From contig NZ_CSTE01000002.1 in NCBI RefSeq assembly GCF_001368915.1, positions 286,248 through 350,247 on the forward strand: a stretch of DNA of 64,000 nt, written 5' to 3'. The notes beneath the pieces were generated by a model. The model had not been told where the DNA came from. It saw nothing but the letters and a program-made list of their open reading frames with translations, and did not search any database. Made by a program: the position numbers and the translations under genes. Positions 26,347 through 35,172 of the stretch are shown here, in pieces; position 1 is the stretch's first letter; each line of letters begins with the position of its first letter. The stretch is from Haloferax massiliensis. Lineage in GTDB: Archaea; Halobacteriota; Halobacteria; Halobacteriales; Haloferacaceae.

Positions 26347-27327
26347 CTACGTCCAGCGGTCGAGGCCGGTCTGCGTGACCGACTCTTCGATGCGCTCGAA
26401 GCCGCGTCGGACCTCCTCGGGGTCGACCTCCCACGTCTCGGTGACGAACTCGCGGGCGGCGGCCACGTCGGGGTCGATGTGGGTGTCGTAGCCGTAGTCG
26501 TCGGTGACCGGCGGGTCCAAGAAGAACTCGCGCACCCGGTCGGCGTTGGGGATGGTGTCGCCGCGGGCTTCGAGGACCGACCAGAGGTCGCCGTGTTCCT
26601 TGACGACTTTCACGGCCGTCTTCGGGCCGATGCCCGTGATGCCCTCGTTGAAGTCGGTCCCGCAGAGCATGGCGATGTCGACGAGTTGCTCGTAGGTGAT
26701 GTCGTGTCTGTCGAGCGTCGCGTCGAGGTCCATCAGCTCGGGGTTCCCCTTGCTCGTCAACTGTCGGAGCGTGTACGGTGCGCCGAACAGGAGCGTGTCG
26801 TAGTCCTCGCTGCCCACGTAGTCGGCGTCGCCCTTGCGGGCCATGTAGGACGCCTGCGCCTCGCCCTCGGCGGGCGCTTCGACCACCGGCACGTCGAGCA
26901 GCGAGAGGAGTTCGCGGCTGGTGTCCTGAATCGTCTCGGTGAGCCGCTGGGTCCGGGCTTCCATCCGGGCGGCCTCGACCGCGTCGCCTGCCTCACGCGC
27001 CGCTTCGAGGCGTTCTTCGGCCTTCTCGCGCTGTTCGCGGCGCTTGGCCACCTCGTCGTCTTTCATCTCGGTGACGCCGCCGTCGAAGACGAAGACGGGC
27101 GTCAGGTCGTGTTCGAAGAACTTGGGGAGCCCCTGGACGATGCCGACGAGGTTGGCGACCTCTTCTCCCGCGTCGGTCGTGTACTTCTCCGAACTCGTCC
27201 ACTTGACCGTCGTCGTGAGATACCGGTACAGCCAGTTGTGGGCGTCGACGGCGACGACGCTTCCGGCCACCTCCTCGAACGACACCTCGGAGAGCGCGGC
27301 GAGCGTCCGCAGGTCTGCGTTTCCCAT
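26347..27327 (-). CDS. fen: Flap endonuclease 1
   Basis: A 326-residue structure-specific nuclease that removes 5-prime flaps during Okazaki fragment maturation and base-excision repair. The N domain begins at once with the M-G-N-A-D-L-R segment and contains the metal aspartates D28 (V-A-V-D-A-H-N) and D80 (V-F-V-F-D-G-G). The I domain carries E-A-x-[14 protein letters not shown] and the [15 protein letters not shown] helix-hairpin-helix. The C-terminus ends Q-T-G-L-D-R-W-T, a PCNA-interacting peptide with W in place of the usual F at the second aromatic site. Length is normal. Confidence 0.97.
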   Translation of the reverse strand: MGNADLRTLAALSEVSFEEVAGSVVAVDAHNWLYRYLTTTVKWTSSEKYTTDAGEEVANLVGIVQGLPKFFEHDLTPVFVFDGGVTEMKDDEVAKRREQREKAEERLEAAREAGDAVEAARMEARTQRLTETIQDTSRELLSLLDVPVVEAPAEGEAQASYMARKGDADYVGSEDYDTLLFGAPYTLRQLTSKGNPELMDLDATLDRHDITYEQLVDIAMLCGTDFNEGITGIGPKTAVKVVKEHGDLWSVLEARGDTIPNADRVREFFLDPPVTDDYGYDTHIDPDVAAAREFVTETWEVDPEEVRRGFERIEESVTQTGLDRWT

Positions 27328-27354
27328 TTGCTCGGCCTTCGGGACCCGAGGGTT

Positions 27355-27975
27355 TCAATCGTGCGAGTGAAGGCCGTCGGTTTCGGGGGGTCCCACGCCC
27401 TCGCGCGACGCGAGAAACGCCCGTTCCGGGTCGCCGAGGTCGCGGGCGCGGTAGCGGTCGAGTCCCGACTGGTAGGTCTCGCGGGAGACCGCGGCGGGCG
27501 CGTCGGCCGGGCGCTCCAACACCAACTCGGCGACGCCCGTCTCGCGGCCCGTGAAGCCGAATCCGGCCTTGTGGCACGCCTCGTAGGCGAAGGGGTTGTT
27601 CGCGGCGATGCGGACCGTCTCGTAGCCGCGGTCGGCGGCGGCCGCGCAGGTCCGGCGGAGGAGGTCGGGGCCGAGACCCTCGCCCCGGCGGTCCCGCCGG
27701 ACCGTGACGTACCGGAGCCAGAGCGTCGTCGGGTCCGTCCGGTCCTCGTTGAACGCGACGGCGGCCACCACGTCCTCGGCCAACGGCGGCAGGGAGTCGG
27801 GGCCGCCGGTCGGCGCGGGCCGGTCGTCGTCGAGCGGCGGGAGGGACGCGCCGGGGTCGCGGAGCACCGTCTTGCCCGTCGCCGCGGTGACGAACTTCCC
27901 CGCGTAGGCGAACCGCCGGTAGTCGAGGCGGAGTCGCGGGCCGTCTTCGGGCCACCCGAGCAGGTCGAACTCCAT
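27355..27975 (-). CDS. GNAT family N-acetyltransferase
   Basis: A 206-residue acetyltransferase. The central acetyl-CoA motif reads V-R-R-D-R-R-G-E-G-L-G-P-D-L-L (residues 91-105), the R-x2-G-x-G signature, followed by the I-A-A-N-N-P-F-A-Y-E-A-C-H-K-A-G-F helix of motif B. About 60 residues before motif A form an N-terminal extension. Substrate unknown. It is 27 bases upstream of fen1 on the same strand and may be co-transcribed. The start at 27975 removes a long unrelated upstream extension. Confidence 0.87.
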   Translation of the reverse strand: MEFDLLGWPEDGPRLRLDYRRFAYAGKFVTAATGKTVLRDPGASLPPLDDDRPAPTGGPDSLPPLAEDVVAAVAFNEDRTDPTTLWLRYVTVRRDRRGEGLGPDLLRRTCAAAADRGYETVRIAANNPFAYEACHKAGFGFTGRETGVAELVLERPADAPAAVSRETYQSGLDRYRARDLGDPERAFLASREGVGPPETDGLHSHD

Positions 27976-28035
27976 ACGGCCGAACTGGGATCGCCGCGCG
28001 CAAGAACCTTCCCCGTCGGGGTCGTGGCGTCGGCC

Positions 28036-28462
28036 ATGCACGGCGCTGGCGACGTTCGGTTCTTCGACCGCTTCGCACCCGTCTACGACCTCGTGATGCC
28101 GCCCGCGGACCCCGGCGCGCTCGCCGACGCCCTCGGCCGCCCGCGGGCTCCCCTTCGCCGACGGCTCCCTCGACGCCGTGACCGTCGTGGACGCCTTCCA
28201 CCACATGCCGAACCAGCGGGGCGTCGCCGAGGAGGTTCTCCGCGTGCTCGCGCCCGGCGGGGTGTTCGCCGTCAACGAGTTCGACCCCGAGACGCTCCTC
28301 GGCCGGGGGCTCGTCGCCGCCGAGCGCGTCGTCGGCTTCGGGTCGGCGTTCGCCGCGCCCGACGAACTCGTGCGCTTTCTCGAACGCGTCGGGTTCGAGG
28401 CCGAGGTGGTCGAACGCGGCTTCGAATACACGGTGGTCGGAAAAAAGCGGGAAAGCCATTAG
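28036..28462 (+). pseudogene. Class I SAM-dependent methyltransferase, core deleted
   Basis: Two pieces of one methyltransferase lie in different frames. Residues from the ATG at 28036 give M-H-G-A-G-D-V-R-F-F-D-R-F-A-P-V-Y-D-L, the usual opening of haloarchaeal Ubi/UbiE-like methyltransferases. From about 28142 the next frame gives L-P-F-A-D-G-S-L-D-A-V then V-L-A-P-G-G-V and an intact C-terminus to TAG at 28462. The G-x-G-x-G SAM-binding segment between them is missing: roughly 60-70 codons have been deleted with a +1 shift at about 28135-28145. A GTG at 28178 could start a 94-residue remnant. An assembly error is possible. Confidence 0.75.
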
Positions 28463-28483
28463 GGGGGCGACGAATCCACGCCT

Positions 28484-28900
28484 ATGGCAACCTCGACGTC
28501 GTTCTTAGAGGAGCGACTCGATGCCGGGGCGTTACCCATCGCCGTGGGCGACGTGCTCGCCATCTTCCTCCTCGTCACCGTCGGCGTGATTCAGCACAAC
28601 GGAGTGTCGTACCTCTCGGCCGACCCGGTCGGGTGGGTGCTCACCGCGGTCCCGTTCCTCATCGGATGGCTCGTCACCGCCCCGCTTTTGGGCGCGTACT
28701 CGCCGGGCGCGGCCGAGTCGGCGAAGTCGGCCGTCCCGCTGGGCGTCCGCGCGTGGCTCGCGGCGACCGTCGTCGGCATGGCGATTCGCTGGACGCCGCT
28801 TTTCGAAGGCGGCGTCGAACTCACGTTCGTCGCGGTCATGCTGGTGCTCGGCTCCGTCGCGCTCGGCGTCTGGCGGACGCTGTACTTCAAACTCGTCTGA
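28484..28900 (+). CDS. DUF3054 family membrane protein
   Basis: A 138-residue membrane protein with four hydrophobic helices (around residues 18-38, 50-70, 87-102, 110-128), matching DUF3054 in size, helix count and in motifs G-D-x2-A-I-F and P-F-x-I-G-W-L-V-T-A-P-L-L-G. Function unknown. It is 21 bases after the methyltransferase remnant and would have been co-transcribed with it. Start at 28484 follows that stop closely. Confidence 0.85.
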   Translation: MATSTSFLEERLDAGALPIAVGDVLAIFLLVTVGVIQHNGVSYLSADPVGWVLTAVPFLIGWLVTAPLLGAYSPGAAESAKSAVPLGVRAWLAATVVGMAIRWTPLFEGGVELTFVAVMLVLGSVALGVWRTLYFKLV

Positions 28901-28989
28901 GCGTCGAACGCCGAGCGCCGCGAACCGAACCGAAGAACTGACCGAATCGAACACGGATTTTCTCTCGGCCGTCCCCGCCCGACCCGGAG

Positions 28990-30369
28990 TCAGGCGGGGG
29001 TCGGCCGCCGCCGCAACAGCGTCACGCCGAGGAGCGTCGCGACCGTCGCGAACCCGGCGAGGACCAAGAACAGCGCCGTCGAGTCGGCGACCGTGAGGAT
29101 GTAGCCGGCGATAGCGCCGCCGAGCGCGCCGACGCCGAACACGCCGAGGTAGGTAAAGCCGTACGAGAGGCCCCGCAGACCGGCGGGCGTGTACTCCGCG
29201 ACGGTGGCTTGGTAGAACGGCTGGACCATGAACAGGAAGAAGCCGAGCAGCGCACAGATGGCGAGGAGCGGGCCGACGCCGAGGCTCGCCACGGGGAGGA
29301 AGGCGACGGCGATGACGGCGAGGGCGGCGAAGCCGGCGACGATGCCGCGTTCGGTCCTGATGCGGTCGGTGAGCTTGCCGCCGACGTACTGCCCGAAGAC
29401 GCCGACAGTCAGGAGCCCGGCGTAGACGAACAGCTCCACGTCGAGGGTCGGCGCGCCCCCGGCCGACCCGGACGCGAGGGCGACGGGGAGGAGCTCGGAG
29501 ACCGGAATCGGCTCGATGCCGATGACCGAGCCGAGGAGGTCCGGCAGGAACGTCGTGACGCCGCGGTAGTAGAGCCCCGAGAACATCACGAGCGCGAAGA
29601 CGAGCGCGAACCCGCCGGCGAAGAGGTGCTTCGACTGCGAGACGAACTCGGCGAACGAGGAGACGCCCGCGCCGGCCTTGTCGTCGCCGCCGGGGTCGGT
29701 GTCGGTGCCGTCGTCGCCAGTGTCACCACCCTCACCGCCGTCGGCGGCGGTGACCGCGGCCTGCTCTTCGAAGTTGGCGCGGGTGGCGAGCGCGGCGGCC
29801 GCGAGCGCCGGGAGCGCGAGCACGCCGGCGACGAGGTGCCAGTCGAAGAACAACAGCAGGAGCGCGGTGAGGAACGGGCCGAAGCCGATGCCGAGGTTCC
29901 CGGCGATGCCGTGGTACGCGAACCCGGTCCCGCGTTCCTCGACGCCGGTGCTGATGAGGCGGAGCCCGGCGGGGTGGTAGACGCTGGCCGCCGCGCCCCA
30001 GACGACGAGCGCGAGGGCGACGACGACGAGGTTCGGCGACAGCGCGAGCAGGAGGAACGACCCGGCCATCCCGAGGAGACAGGCGACGATGAGGCGCTTC
30101 GAGCCGACCCGGTCGACGAGGATGCCGCCGGGGAGCGCCCCGAGTCCGAACAGCGCGAAGCCGAGGCCGGTCATCACGCCCAGCGAGGCGGTCGTGACGG
30201 GAACCGACGCGAGACCGAGGTCGATGCTGGCGAACTCGCCGAGCCAGATGGCCACGAAGATGGGGATGGACAGTTCGTAGGTGTGGACCATCCCGTGGGC
30301 GAGCATCACCAGCGCGACGATGGAGCGGTCGTTGCGGTTCACGTCTCCGGCCACGGTACCGACTCCCAT
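28990..30369 (-). CDS. Major facilitator superfamily transporter
   Basis: A 459-residue MFS permease with about 12 hydrophobic helices. The loop 2-3 motif G-G-I-L-V-D-R-V-G-S-K-R (MFS motif A) is present, with a degenerate copy G-G-K-L-T-D-R-I-R in the second half. The central loop is hydrophilic, Gly/Asp-rich and of low complexity. Its H-G-x2-H-T-Y-E-L opening recalls the fosmidomycin-resistance-like subgroup, suggesting drug or metabolite efflux, but this is weak. Start at 30369 precedes the first helix; an upstream in-frame extension is not membrane-like. A 17-base palindrome lies 126 bases upstream. Confidence 0.87.
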   Translation of the reverse strand: MGVGTVAGDVNRNDRSIVALVMLAHGMVHTYELSIPIFVAIWLGEFASIDLGLASVPVTTASLGVMTGLGFALFGLGALPGGILVDRVGSKRLIVACLLGMAGSFLLLALSPNLVVVALALVVWGAAASVYHPAGLRLISTGVEERGTGFAYHGIAGNLGIGFGPFLTALLLLFFDWHLVAGVLALPALAAAALATRANFEEQAAVTAADGGEGGDTGDDGTDTDPGGDDKAGAGVSSFAEFVSQSKHLFAGGFALVFALVMFSGLYYRGVTTFLPDLLGSVIGIEPIPVSELLPVALASGSAGGAPTLDVELFVYAGLLTVGVFGQYVGGKLTDRIRTERGIVAGFAALAVIAVAFLPVASLGVGPLLAICALLGFFLFMVQPFYQATVAEYTPAGLRGLSYGFTYLGVFGVGALGGAIAGYILTVADSTALFLVLAGFATVATLLGVTLLRRRPTPA

Positions 30370-30494
30370 AACCGTGTGGAGTTCCGGCAGGCGACGCGAG
30401 CGCCACCCGACTGTTCGAACGAGAGGCACAACCCGCAGTATCGGATTTGTGATGTTCTCTCGGCGAGCAAACCCGACGCAGTCCTGCGATTCTC

Positions 30495-30511
30495 CTCTCA
30501 TAAGTTATGAG
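30495..30511. promoter_or_regulatory. 17-base palindrome, possible operator
   Basis: TCTCATAAGTTATGAGA reads the same on both strands around the central G at 30503 (8-base perfect arms). It lies in the divergent gap between the MFS gene (start 30369) and the small membrane gene (start 30596), where a dimeric regulator could control either side. Such a palindrome is expected about once by chance in 64 kb, so position is the main argument. Confidence 0.35.
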
Positions 30512-30595
30512 AACGTTATCGAGAGGCCACAAAGAGAATATCAGTCATCTATGGGAAAGAATTATACCACTTACGTCCGTAGTATGGTATATATT

Positions 30596-30844
30596 ATGAC
30601 CGGATATTACGACTACATTCTTGGGCTCATCCCGCTCGCACTCCTCGGCATCACCGGCACGCTTACCGTCGCCGGGTTGCAGTTGACCACGGCAGTGCCG
30701 ATGGCCGCGGGCGTGGCCGCGCTCCTCACCGGCCACGCGCTCTTCGTGAACGGGCCCTCGTCGCCGTCCCCCGCTCGCTTCGACGAACACGCCGGTCCCA
30801 ACGCCGCTGACGCGCCTTCTCCGTCGGTCCTCGACGCCGACTAA
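30596..30844 (+). CDS. Small membrane protein
   Basis: An 82-residue protein beginning M-T-G-Y-Y-D-Y-I-L-G-L-I-P with two hydrophobic helices (about residues 7-27 and 31-50) and an acidic tail rich in P/S/D. This arrangement is common among haloarchaeal small membrane proteins of unknown role. An ATG 45 bases upstream (30551) is in frame; 30596 is preferred because an ATTATA word at 30561-30566 lies at about the right distance for a leaderless mRNA. No partner is evident. Confidence 0.65.
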   Translation: MTGYYDYILGLIPLALLGITGTLTVAGLQLTTAVPMAAGVAALLTGHALFVNGPSSPSPARFDEHAGPNAADAPSPSVLDAD

Positions 30845-30916
30845 TCCCCATCGCACGCCCGCCCGGCCGGTTCGCCGGCCCGCAGGGTTTTGACCGCAGG
30901 TCTCGTTTTTCCGACC

Positions 30917-31915
30917 ATGACAGCGACGTTGTTCCTCACGAGCGACGAGGTTAGTGGACTGGCGACCCCGGCCGAGTACGTCGAGGCCGTCCGCGAGGGC
31001 TACAGACAGCGCGGCGAGGGCGCGCCGGCCGAGCCGCGAACGAAGCTGTTCAACCGCGAGCCGCCGGGGATGCTCACCTCCTACGCGGCCGTGTTGCCCG
31101 AGACGGGCGCGATGGGCGGCTACATGTACTCCGCCGGCTTCGGCGCGGAGGACGCGTGGTTCATGACCCCGCTTTTCGACGCCGAGAGCGGCGAACCGCT
31201 GGCGCTCCTCGACGGCGCGAGCATGAACCCGTTCAAGACCGGGGCGGCGGGCGGCGTCGCGGTCGACGCGCTCGCCCGCGAGGACGCCTCGACGCTCGCG
31301 CTCATCGGGAGCGGCGCGCAGGCCCGCGGCCAGCTCCGTGCGGTTGCGACCGTCCGCGACCTCGACACCGTCTGGGTCTACTCGCCGACGAAGGAGAGCC
31401 GCGAGTCGTTCGCGGGCGAGCTGGACCGCACGCTCGACGCCAGCGTCGCGGCCGTCGCCTCCAGCGCCGCGGCCGTCGAGGGCGCGGACATCGTCGTCAC
31501 GGCCACGACCGCCACGGACCCGGTGTTCGACGGCGACCTGCTCGAACCCGGCACGCACGTCACCGCGATGGGGCAGTACCACCCCGAAAAGCGCGAACTC
31601 GACGAGACGACCATCGAGCGCGCGACGTACGTCCCCGACCTCCGCGAGCGCGCCACGATGGACGCCGGGTCGTTCCTCGCCGCCGTCGAGGCCGGCGTCG
31701 TGGACGAAGACCACATCCACGCCGAACTCGGCGAGGTCGTCGCGGGCGTCGCCGCCGGCCGCGAGGACGACGAGGAGATAACCGTCTTCGACAGCGGCGG
31801 CACGGGCATCGAGACGGTCGCGGCGGCGCACATGCTCTACGAGAAGGCGCGCGACGAGGGACTCGGGACGACCGTCGACTTCTCGCCGGCGAGCGAGTCG
31901 CTCACGGGGGAGTAG
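30917..31915 (+). CDS. Ornithine cyclodeaminase/mu-crystallin family dehydrogenase
   Basis: A 332-residue NAD(P)-binding enzyme of the OCD/mu-crystallin family. The Rossmann motif is L-I-G-S-G-A-Q-A-R-G-Q-L (G-x-G-x2-A near residues 129-134), with the family G-x-M-N-P-F-K-T-G-A-A-G just before it and D-S-G-G-T-G-I-E at the end. Family members include archaeal alanine dehydrogenase, ornithine cyclodeaminase and ketimine reductases, so it most likely acts on an L-amino acid or imino acid; alanine dehydrogenase is the best-known archaeal activity. The start at 30917 is the ATG next to the conserved L-F-L-T segment. Probably monocistronic. Confidence 0.9.
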   Translation: MTATLFLTSDEVSGLATPAEYVEAVREGYRQRGEGAPAEPRTKLFNREPPGMLTSYAAVLPETGAMGGYMYSAGFGAEDAWFMTPLFDAESGEPLALLDGASMNPFKTGAAGGVAVDALAREDASTLALIGSGAQARGQLRAVATVRDLDTVWVYSPTKESRESFAGELDRTLDASVAAVASSAAAVEGADIVVTATTATDPVFDGDLLEPGTHVTAMGQYHPEKRELDETTIERATYVPDLRERATMDAGSFLAAVEAGVVDEDHIHAELGEVVAGVAAGREDDEEITVFDSGGTGIETVAAAHMLYEKARDEGLGTTVDFSPASESLTGE

Positions 31916-32017
31916 AACGGACGGAGGTGTCTCGATTGGCGAGCGACTGCTCGCCGACGCGGTCGTCACGGCTTCGCGGCCGCGGAAAAACCGCCGGTAA
32001 CCGGCGTTCGTGCTCGC

Positions 32018-32569
32018 TCAGAACGTCGTCGGCCACGGACGGGGGAACGCCTCCGGCAGTTCGGCGTTTCCGGGTGCGTCTGCGACGCGTTCCGGAACGA
32101 TCGGGCACAGGACGACAACACCGGGTTTCGACACCGTGACCAGTCCGGCGTCCGCCGCCGCCCGAACGTCTTCGACGTCGTCGAACAGCGCCTCGGGATA
32201 GTGTTCCGAGACGTACGGCGAGGCGACGATGTCGGCCACCGTCTTCCCCGCCGCCGTGTTGACGAGGTTGACGTTCCAGTGGGGAGAGTACCCGGACTCT
32301 CCGGGGACGAACTCGACGACCTGTGCCTGCAACGTCCTGTCGCCGCCGACGAGGTAGATGTCGTTTTCCCCGCGTTCCGTCACGCCCTCCTCCACCCCGT
32401 GAGCGACGTAGTATATCTCTTCTTCTTCGTACCACCCGTTCGCGACCGAGACCCCCGCCGCGGCGGTTCCAGTCGCGCCGACGCCGAGGGCGAGTCCGCC
32501 AACGAGCAGTCCGGTCGTTCGGAGGAACCGGCGACGGGTCGGCCCCCCGCGATATGCTGTGTTCGTCAT
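32018..32569 (-). CDS. Tat-exported protein, DUF7482-like
   Basis: A 183-residue secreted protein. T-R-R-R-F-L-R (RR at 12-13) and an alanine/glycine-rich hydrophobic core ending A-A-A-G near 39 form a Tat signal. The mature domain contains Y-S-P-H-W-N-V-N-L-V, an A-D-A-G-L-V-T-V segment and V-V-V-L-C-P-I, resembling a haloarchaeal domain that I recall as DUF7482, found in copper-related or cupredoxin-adjacent secreted proteins. One C, several H and W residues could bind metal, but no complete copper site is seen. Start at 32569 places RR at the normal distance. Confidence 0.72.
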   Translation of the reverse strand: MTNTAYRGGPTRRRFLRTTGLLVGGLALGVGATGTAAAGVSVANGWYEEEEIYYVAHGVEEGVTERGENDIYLVGGDRTLQAQVVEFVPGESGYSPHWNVNLVNTAAGKTVADIVASPYVSEHYPEALFDDVEDVRAAADAGLVTVSKPGVVVLCPIVPERVADAPGNAELPEAFPRPWPTTF

Positions 32570-32751
32570 GGTTTTCCTTCGGAATCGACGGGTCGGGAGC
32601 GGTCCCACCAGACTCGGCGATTCGACCGAACGAGGGACGAGAGAACAGATAGCGGTTTTTCGATATCTCTCACCACTCCGTACCGGGTCTCTTCCAAATC
32701 TGGTGTGAATGTCGCCTCACTGTCGGCATCGGGTCGCGTGTCGATACCGAG

Positions 32752-33186
32752 TCACAGCGTCAGTCGCGCGGCCCGCTCGGTGCCGACGAGGACGACCGGG
32801 ACGAAAGCCAACGCGCCGACACCGACGACCGCCGGAACGACGACGCCCGGCCAGAACGCGCCCAGTTCGGTCTGTGCGAACGCGCCGAGGAGCGCCGCCC
32901 CGCCGACGACGAGGCTGTAATAGGCCGACCGAATCGGGAGCGACGGCAGGTGACCCGGCCGCGGCCACGACCCGGTTCGGACGTAGCCGCCGCGGAACGT
33001 CCCGACGGCGACGGCGCTCGCCGCGAGAGCGGTGAGGCCGGACAAAGACACCGCGGCTCTCGGAGTCGCGGCGAGCAGGAACCAGAGCGTCGGAATCGCC
33101 AGTACCGACACCTCCCACGCGGCGAAAAACACCTGGTCGAGCCAGCGGTCGACCCGCTTCGTCGCCTCCGAAAGCCCACTCCGCAT
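32752..33186 (-). CDS. Four-helix membrane protein of unknown function
   Basis: A 144-residue protein with four hydrophobic helices (about 17-40, 43-63, 84-104, 110-132) and short R-rich connections. The helices are A/V/L/G-rich with little polarity, so there is no obvious transport site. I recognise it only as a conserved haloarchaeal type. It is 89 bases downstream of pelA in the same direction and may be the end of that operon. ATG at 33186 is used; a GTG directly upstream is also in frame. Confidence 0.68.
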   Translation of the reverse strand: MRSGLSEATKRVDRWLDQVFFAAWEVSVLAIPTLWFLLAATPRAAVSLSGLTALAASAVAVGTFRGGYVRTGSWPRPGHLPSLPIRSAYYSLVVGGAALLGAFAQTELGAFWPGVVVPAVVGVGALAFVPVVLVGTERAARLTL

Positions 33187-33275
33187 CACGACTAGACGTG
33201 GGTTTCGGGCGGCTAAACGGTTTCTCCGGCGATGGCGGCGATGGCGGCGGTGGTGGCGATGGCGGCGAACGTGGT

Positions 33276-34346
33276 CTACTGCAGTCGGTACCGGAGGACC
33301 GCCGCGATGCCGCCGAGGTTCTTCAACTGCTCGCCGGGCTGGAACTCCGCGGAGAACACGGTGACCTCGCCGCCCTTCTGTTCGACCGAGTCGATGATGT
33401 CGTTCACGTCCACGTCCCAGTCGCCGTCGCCCTGTCGCTCCGCGCGGAGCCGCGAGTCGAGGAGAAGCAGGTGTTCGACCGCGCCGAAGTCCGCGGCCTC
33501 CGCGACCTGTTCGACGCCGTAGGCCGCCTTCGCGCCCGTCGAGATGTTCTCCATCAGTTCGTCGATGAGGTTGGCCTCCTCGGCGATACGGGTCTGTTTC
33601 TGCACGTCGTCGACCGCGCCGCGCTTCAGCACCTCGTGGACGCCGCGGTCGCCGACGCCGGCGGTGTCGACGGTCGTGACGATGGTTTCTGCGACCGCGG
33701 GGAAGTTGTCCTCGAAGTAGTCCATCGCGTCGTTCTTCGTGAAGCCCGGCCCGGCGAGGATGATGGCGTCCACGTCGAGATGCGACAGCGCGGAGCCGAG
33801 CTCGTCGAACAGTTCCGAGCGCGGGCGGGCGTACTCGCCTTTCCCCGTCGGCTTCGTGAGCGAGGCGTACTCGTCGGTGCCGTACTGGGCGACGGTGTGG
33901 ATGTAGGCCGCGCCCTCCTCGACGGTTGCGATGGCCACGTCGGGGTTTTCTGCGGCCTGTTCGGCCGTCTCGATGCGGTCTATCTGGTCGGCCTTGAAGT
34001 GCTTCTCGATGGTTATCTCGGCGCGTTCTTCCACGTTGAGCGTGTGGTGGTGGCCGAGTTGGTCCTCGCGGGAACAGGAGACGATGACGCCGCCGACGCG
34101 GAGGCGGTTGGCGAACCGCGCGAACTCCACGTCGTCGACCTCGATGGTGACGTTGAGGTGCTCGCGCTCGCCGCCGGTGTCCCGCATCTGCTCGTCGTCG
34201 CGCTGGATGCGGCGGGTGGTGTCGCCGGAGACGAGGTCACCCGGTTCGAGGACGTACGAGAGGTGCCAGAGGTCGTCGACGTTCTCGGGGACGAGCGTGA
34301 TTCGCTCGCGCCCCTCCTCGCCGCGACCGCGGCTCGAAATGCGCAT
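33276..34346 (-). CDS. pelA: mRNA surveillance protein pelota
   Basis: A 356-residue pelota (Dom34) protein, which with archaeal aEF1-alpha/ABCE1 releases ribosomes stalled at mRNA ends. Domain order is normal: N-terminal Sm-like domain (1-125, with [11 protein letters not shown] and G-x-H-H-T-L), eRF1-like domain 2 (about 130-265, including A-G-P-G-F-T-K) and domain 3 (270-356, ending with the R-Y-R-L tail). There is no G-G-Q motif, as expected for pelota. The ATG at 34346 fits the family N-terminus (M-R-I). A ribosome-rescue partner, RqcH, is encoded 1.7 kb away. Confidence 0.97.
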   Translation of the reverse strand: MRISSRGRGEEGRERITLVPENVDDLWHLSYVLEPGDLVSGDTTRRIQRDDEQMRDTGGEREHLNVTIEVDDVEFARFANRLRVGGVIVSCSREDQLGHHHTLNVEERAEITIEKHFKADQIDRIETAEQAAENPDVAIATVEEGAAYIHTVAQYGTDEYASLTKPTGKGEYARPRSELFDELGSALSHLDVDAIILAGPGFTKNDAMDYFEDNFPAVAETIVTTVDTAGVGDRGVHEVLKRGAVDDVQKQTRIAEEANLIDELMENISTGAKAAYGVEQVAEAADFGAVEHLLLLDSRLRAERQGDGDWDVDVNDIIDSVEQKGGEVTVFSAEFQPGEQLKNLGGIAAVLRYRLQ

Positions 34347-34413
34347 ACACGTCCGGTCGTCGGGGAACGGAAAAGAGTCCTGCTATCGCGGTCCCCCCGC
34401 AATCGCCGCCGAC

Positions 34414-35109
34414 TTACCACCCGGCCGACTGCCGACCCTTGCCGGTGGCGTCGGCGAACCCGCGCGCCCACAGGTAGTACGTCATCACCTGCACGTAGAA
34501 CAGGATGAAGAGCCCGACGACGATGACCGAGAGGATACTGCCGATGAGGCCGAGCACGGCCGCGACGACGAGCGCGAGCAACCACGCGACGGCGTACTCG
34601 CCGGTGAACGCGCCCGAGACGATGGTCCGCACGTCGAAGCCGGCTCCGAGGTTCCCTTCGATGGCGAAGTTCGCCCCGGCGGCCGGCGCGAGGTAGGCTA
34701 CGAGGAGGCCGAGCGCGAACACGAGGAGGCCGAGGACGACCGAGACGATACCGAGCCCGACGCCGCCCGCGGAAGCCGCCGCCGCGCTCCCCGTCGCCGC
34801 CTCGGAGACGGTGAAGGTACTGACGCCGACGATGACCGTGAGGAGCATCGCCGGGACGACAGCCAAGAGCGCCCAGACGAACGTCACCACGAACAGTTTC
34901 AGGCCGTCGACGAACAGCCCGCCCCAGTCCGTGAACGAGGGGGCGGACTGCTCGCCGTTCGCGGCCGCCTGCATCGCTCTGACGAAGTAGCCCTGTAGGA
35001 TAATCCCCGGGAGTATCAGCACAGAGAGCAACGAGAGACCCCCGCCGATAATCGTCGTTGCGAACCAGTCGTCGCTTCGCTTGAGAAACCACAGCGCGTC
35101 GGAGAGCAT
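34414..35109 (-). CDS. DUF4013 membrane protein, copy A
   Basis: A 231-residue polytopic membrane protein with about five or six helices, matching DUF4013: W-F-L-K-R-S-D-D-W opening, then a L-P-G-I-I-L-Q-G-Y-F-V-R-A-M short loop and F-T-D-W-G-G-L-F-V-D-G-L-K at residues 59-71. DUF4013 proteins are common in archaea, of unknown function. It shares this architecture with copy B immediately upstream on the same strand (about 63 bases), so they are tandem paralogs, perhaps forming hetero-oligomers. Confidence 0.85.
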   Translation of the reverse strand: MLSDALWFLKRSDDWFATTIIGGGLSLLSVLILPGIILQGYFVRAMQAAANGEQSAPSFTDWGGLFVDGLKLFVVTFVWALLAVVPAMLLTVIVGVSTFTVSEAATGSAAAASAGGVGLGIVSVVLGLLVFALGLLVAYLAPAAGANFAIEGNLGAGFDVRTIVSGAFTGEYAVAWLLALVVAAVLGLIGSILSVIVVGLFILFYVQVMTYYLWARGFADATGKGRQSAGW

Positions 35110-35172
35110 ACGTGGTCTCGCGGCGCTATCGGCTTAGATATTCCGTCGAAAAGTCGAATTCTCGCTGATAGT

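Noticed and set aside
25168..28941. Very long plus-strand open frame of over 1200 codons
   Set aside because: It runs antisense through the Tat protein, fen1 and the GNAT gene and has a composition (V/R/H-rich) typical of a shadow frame in high-GC DNA.
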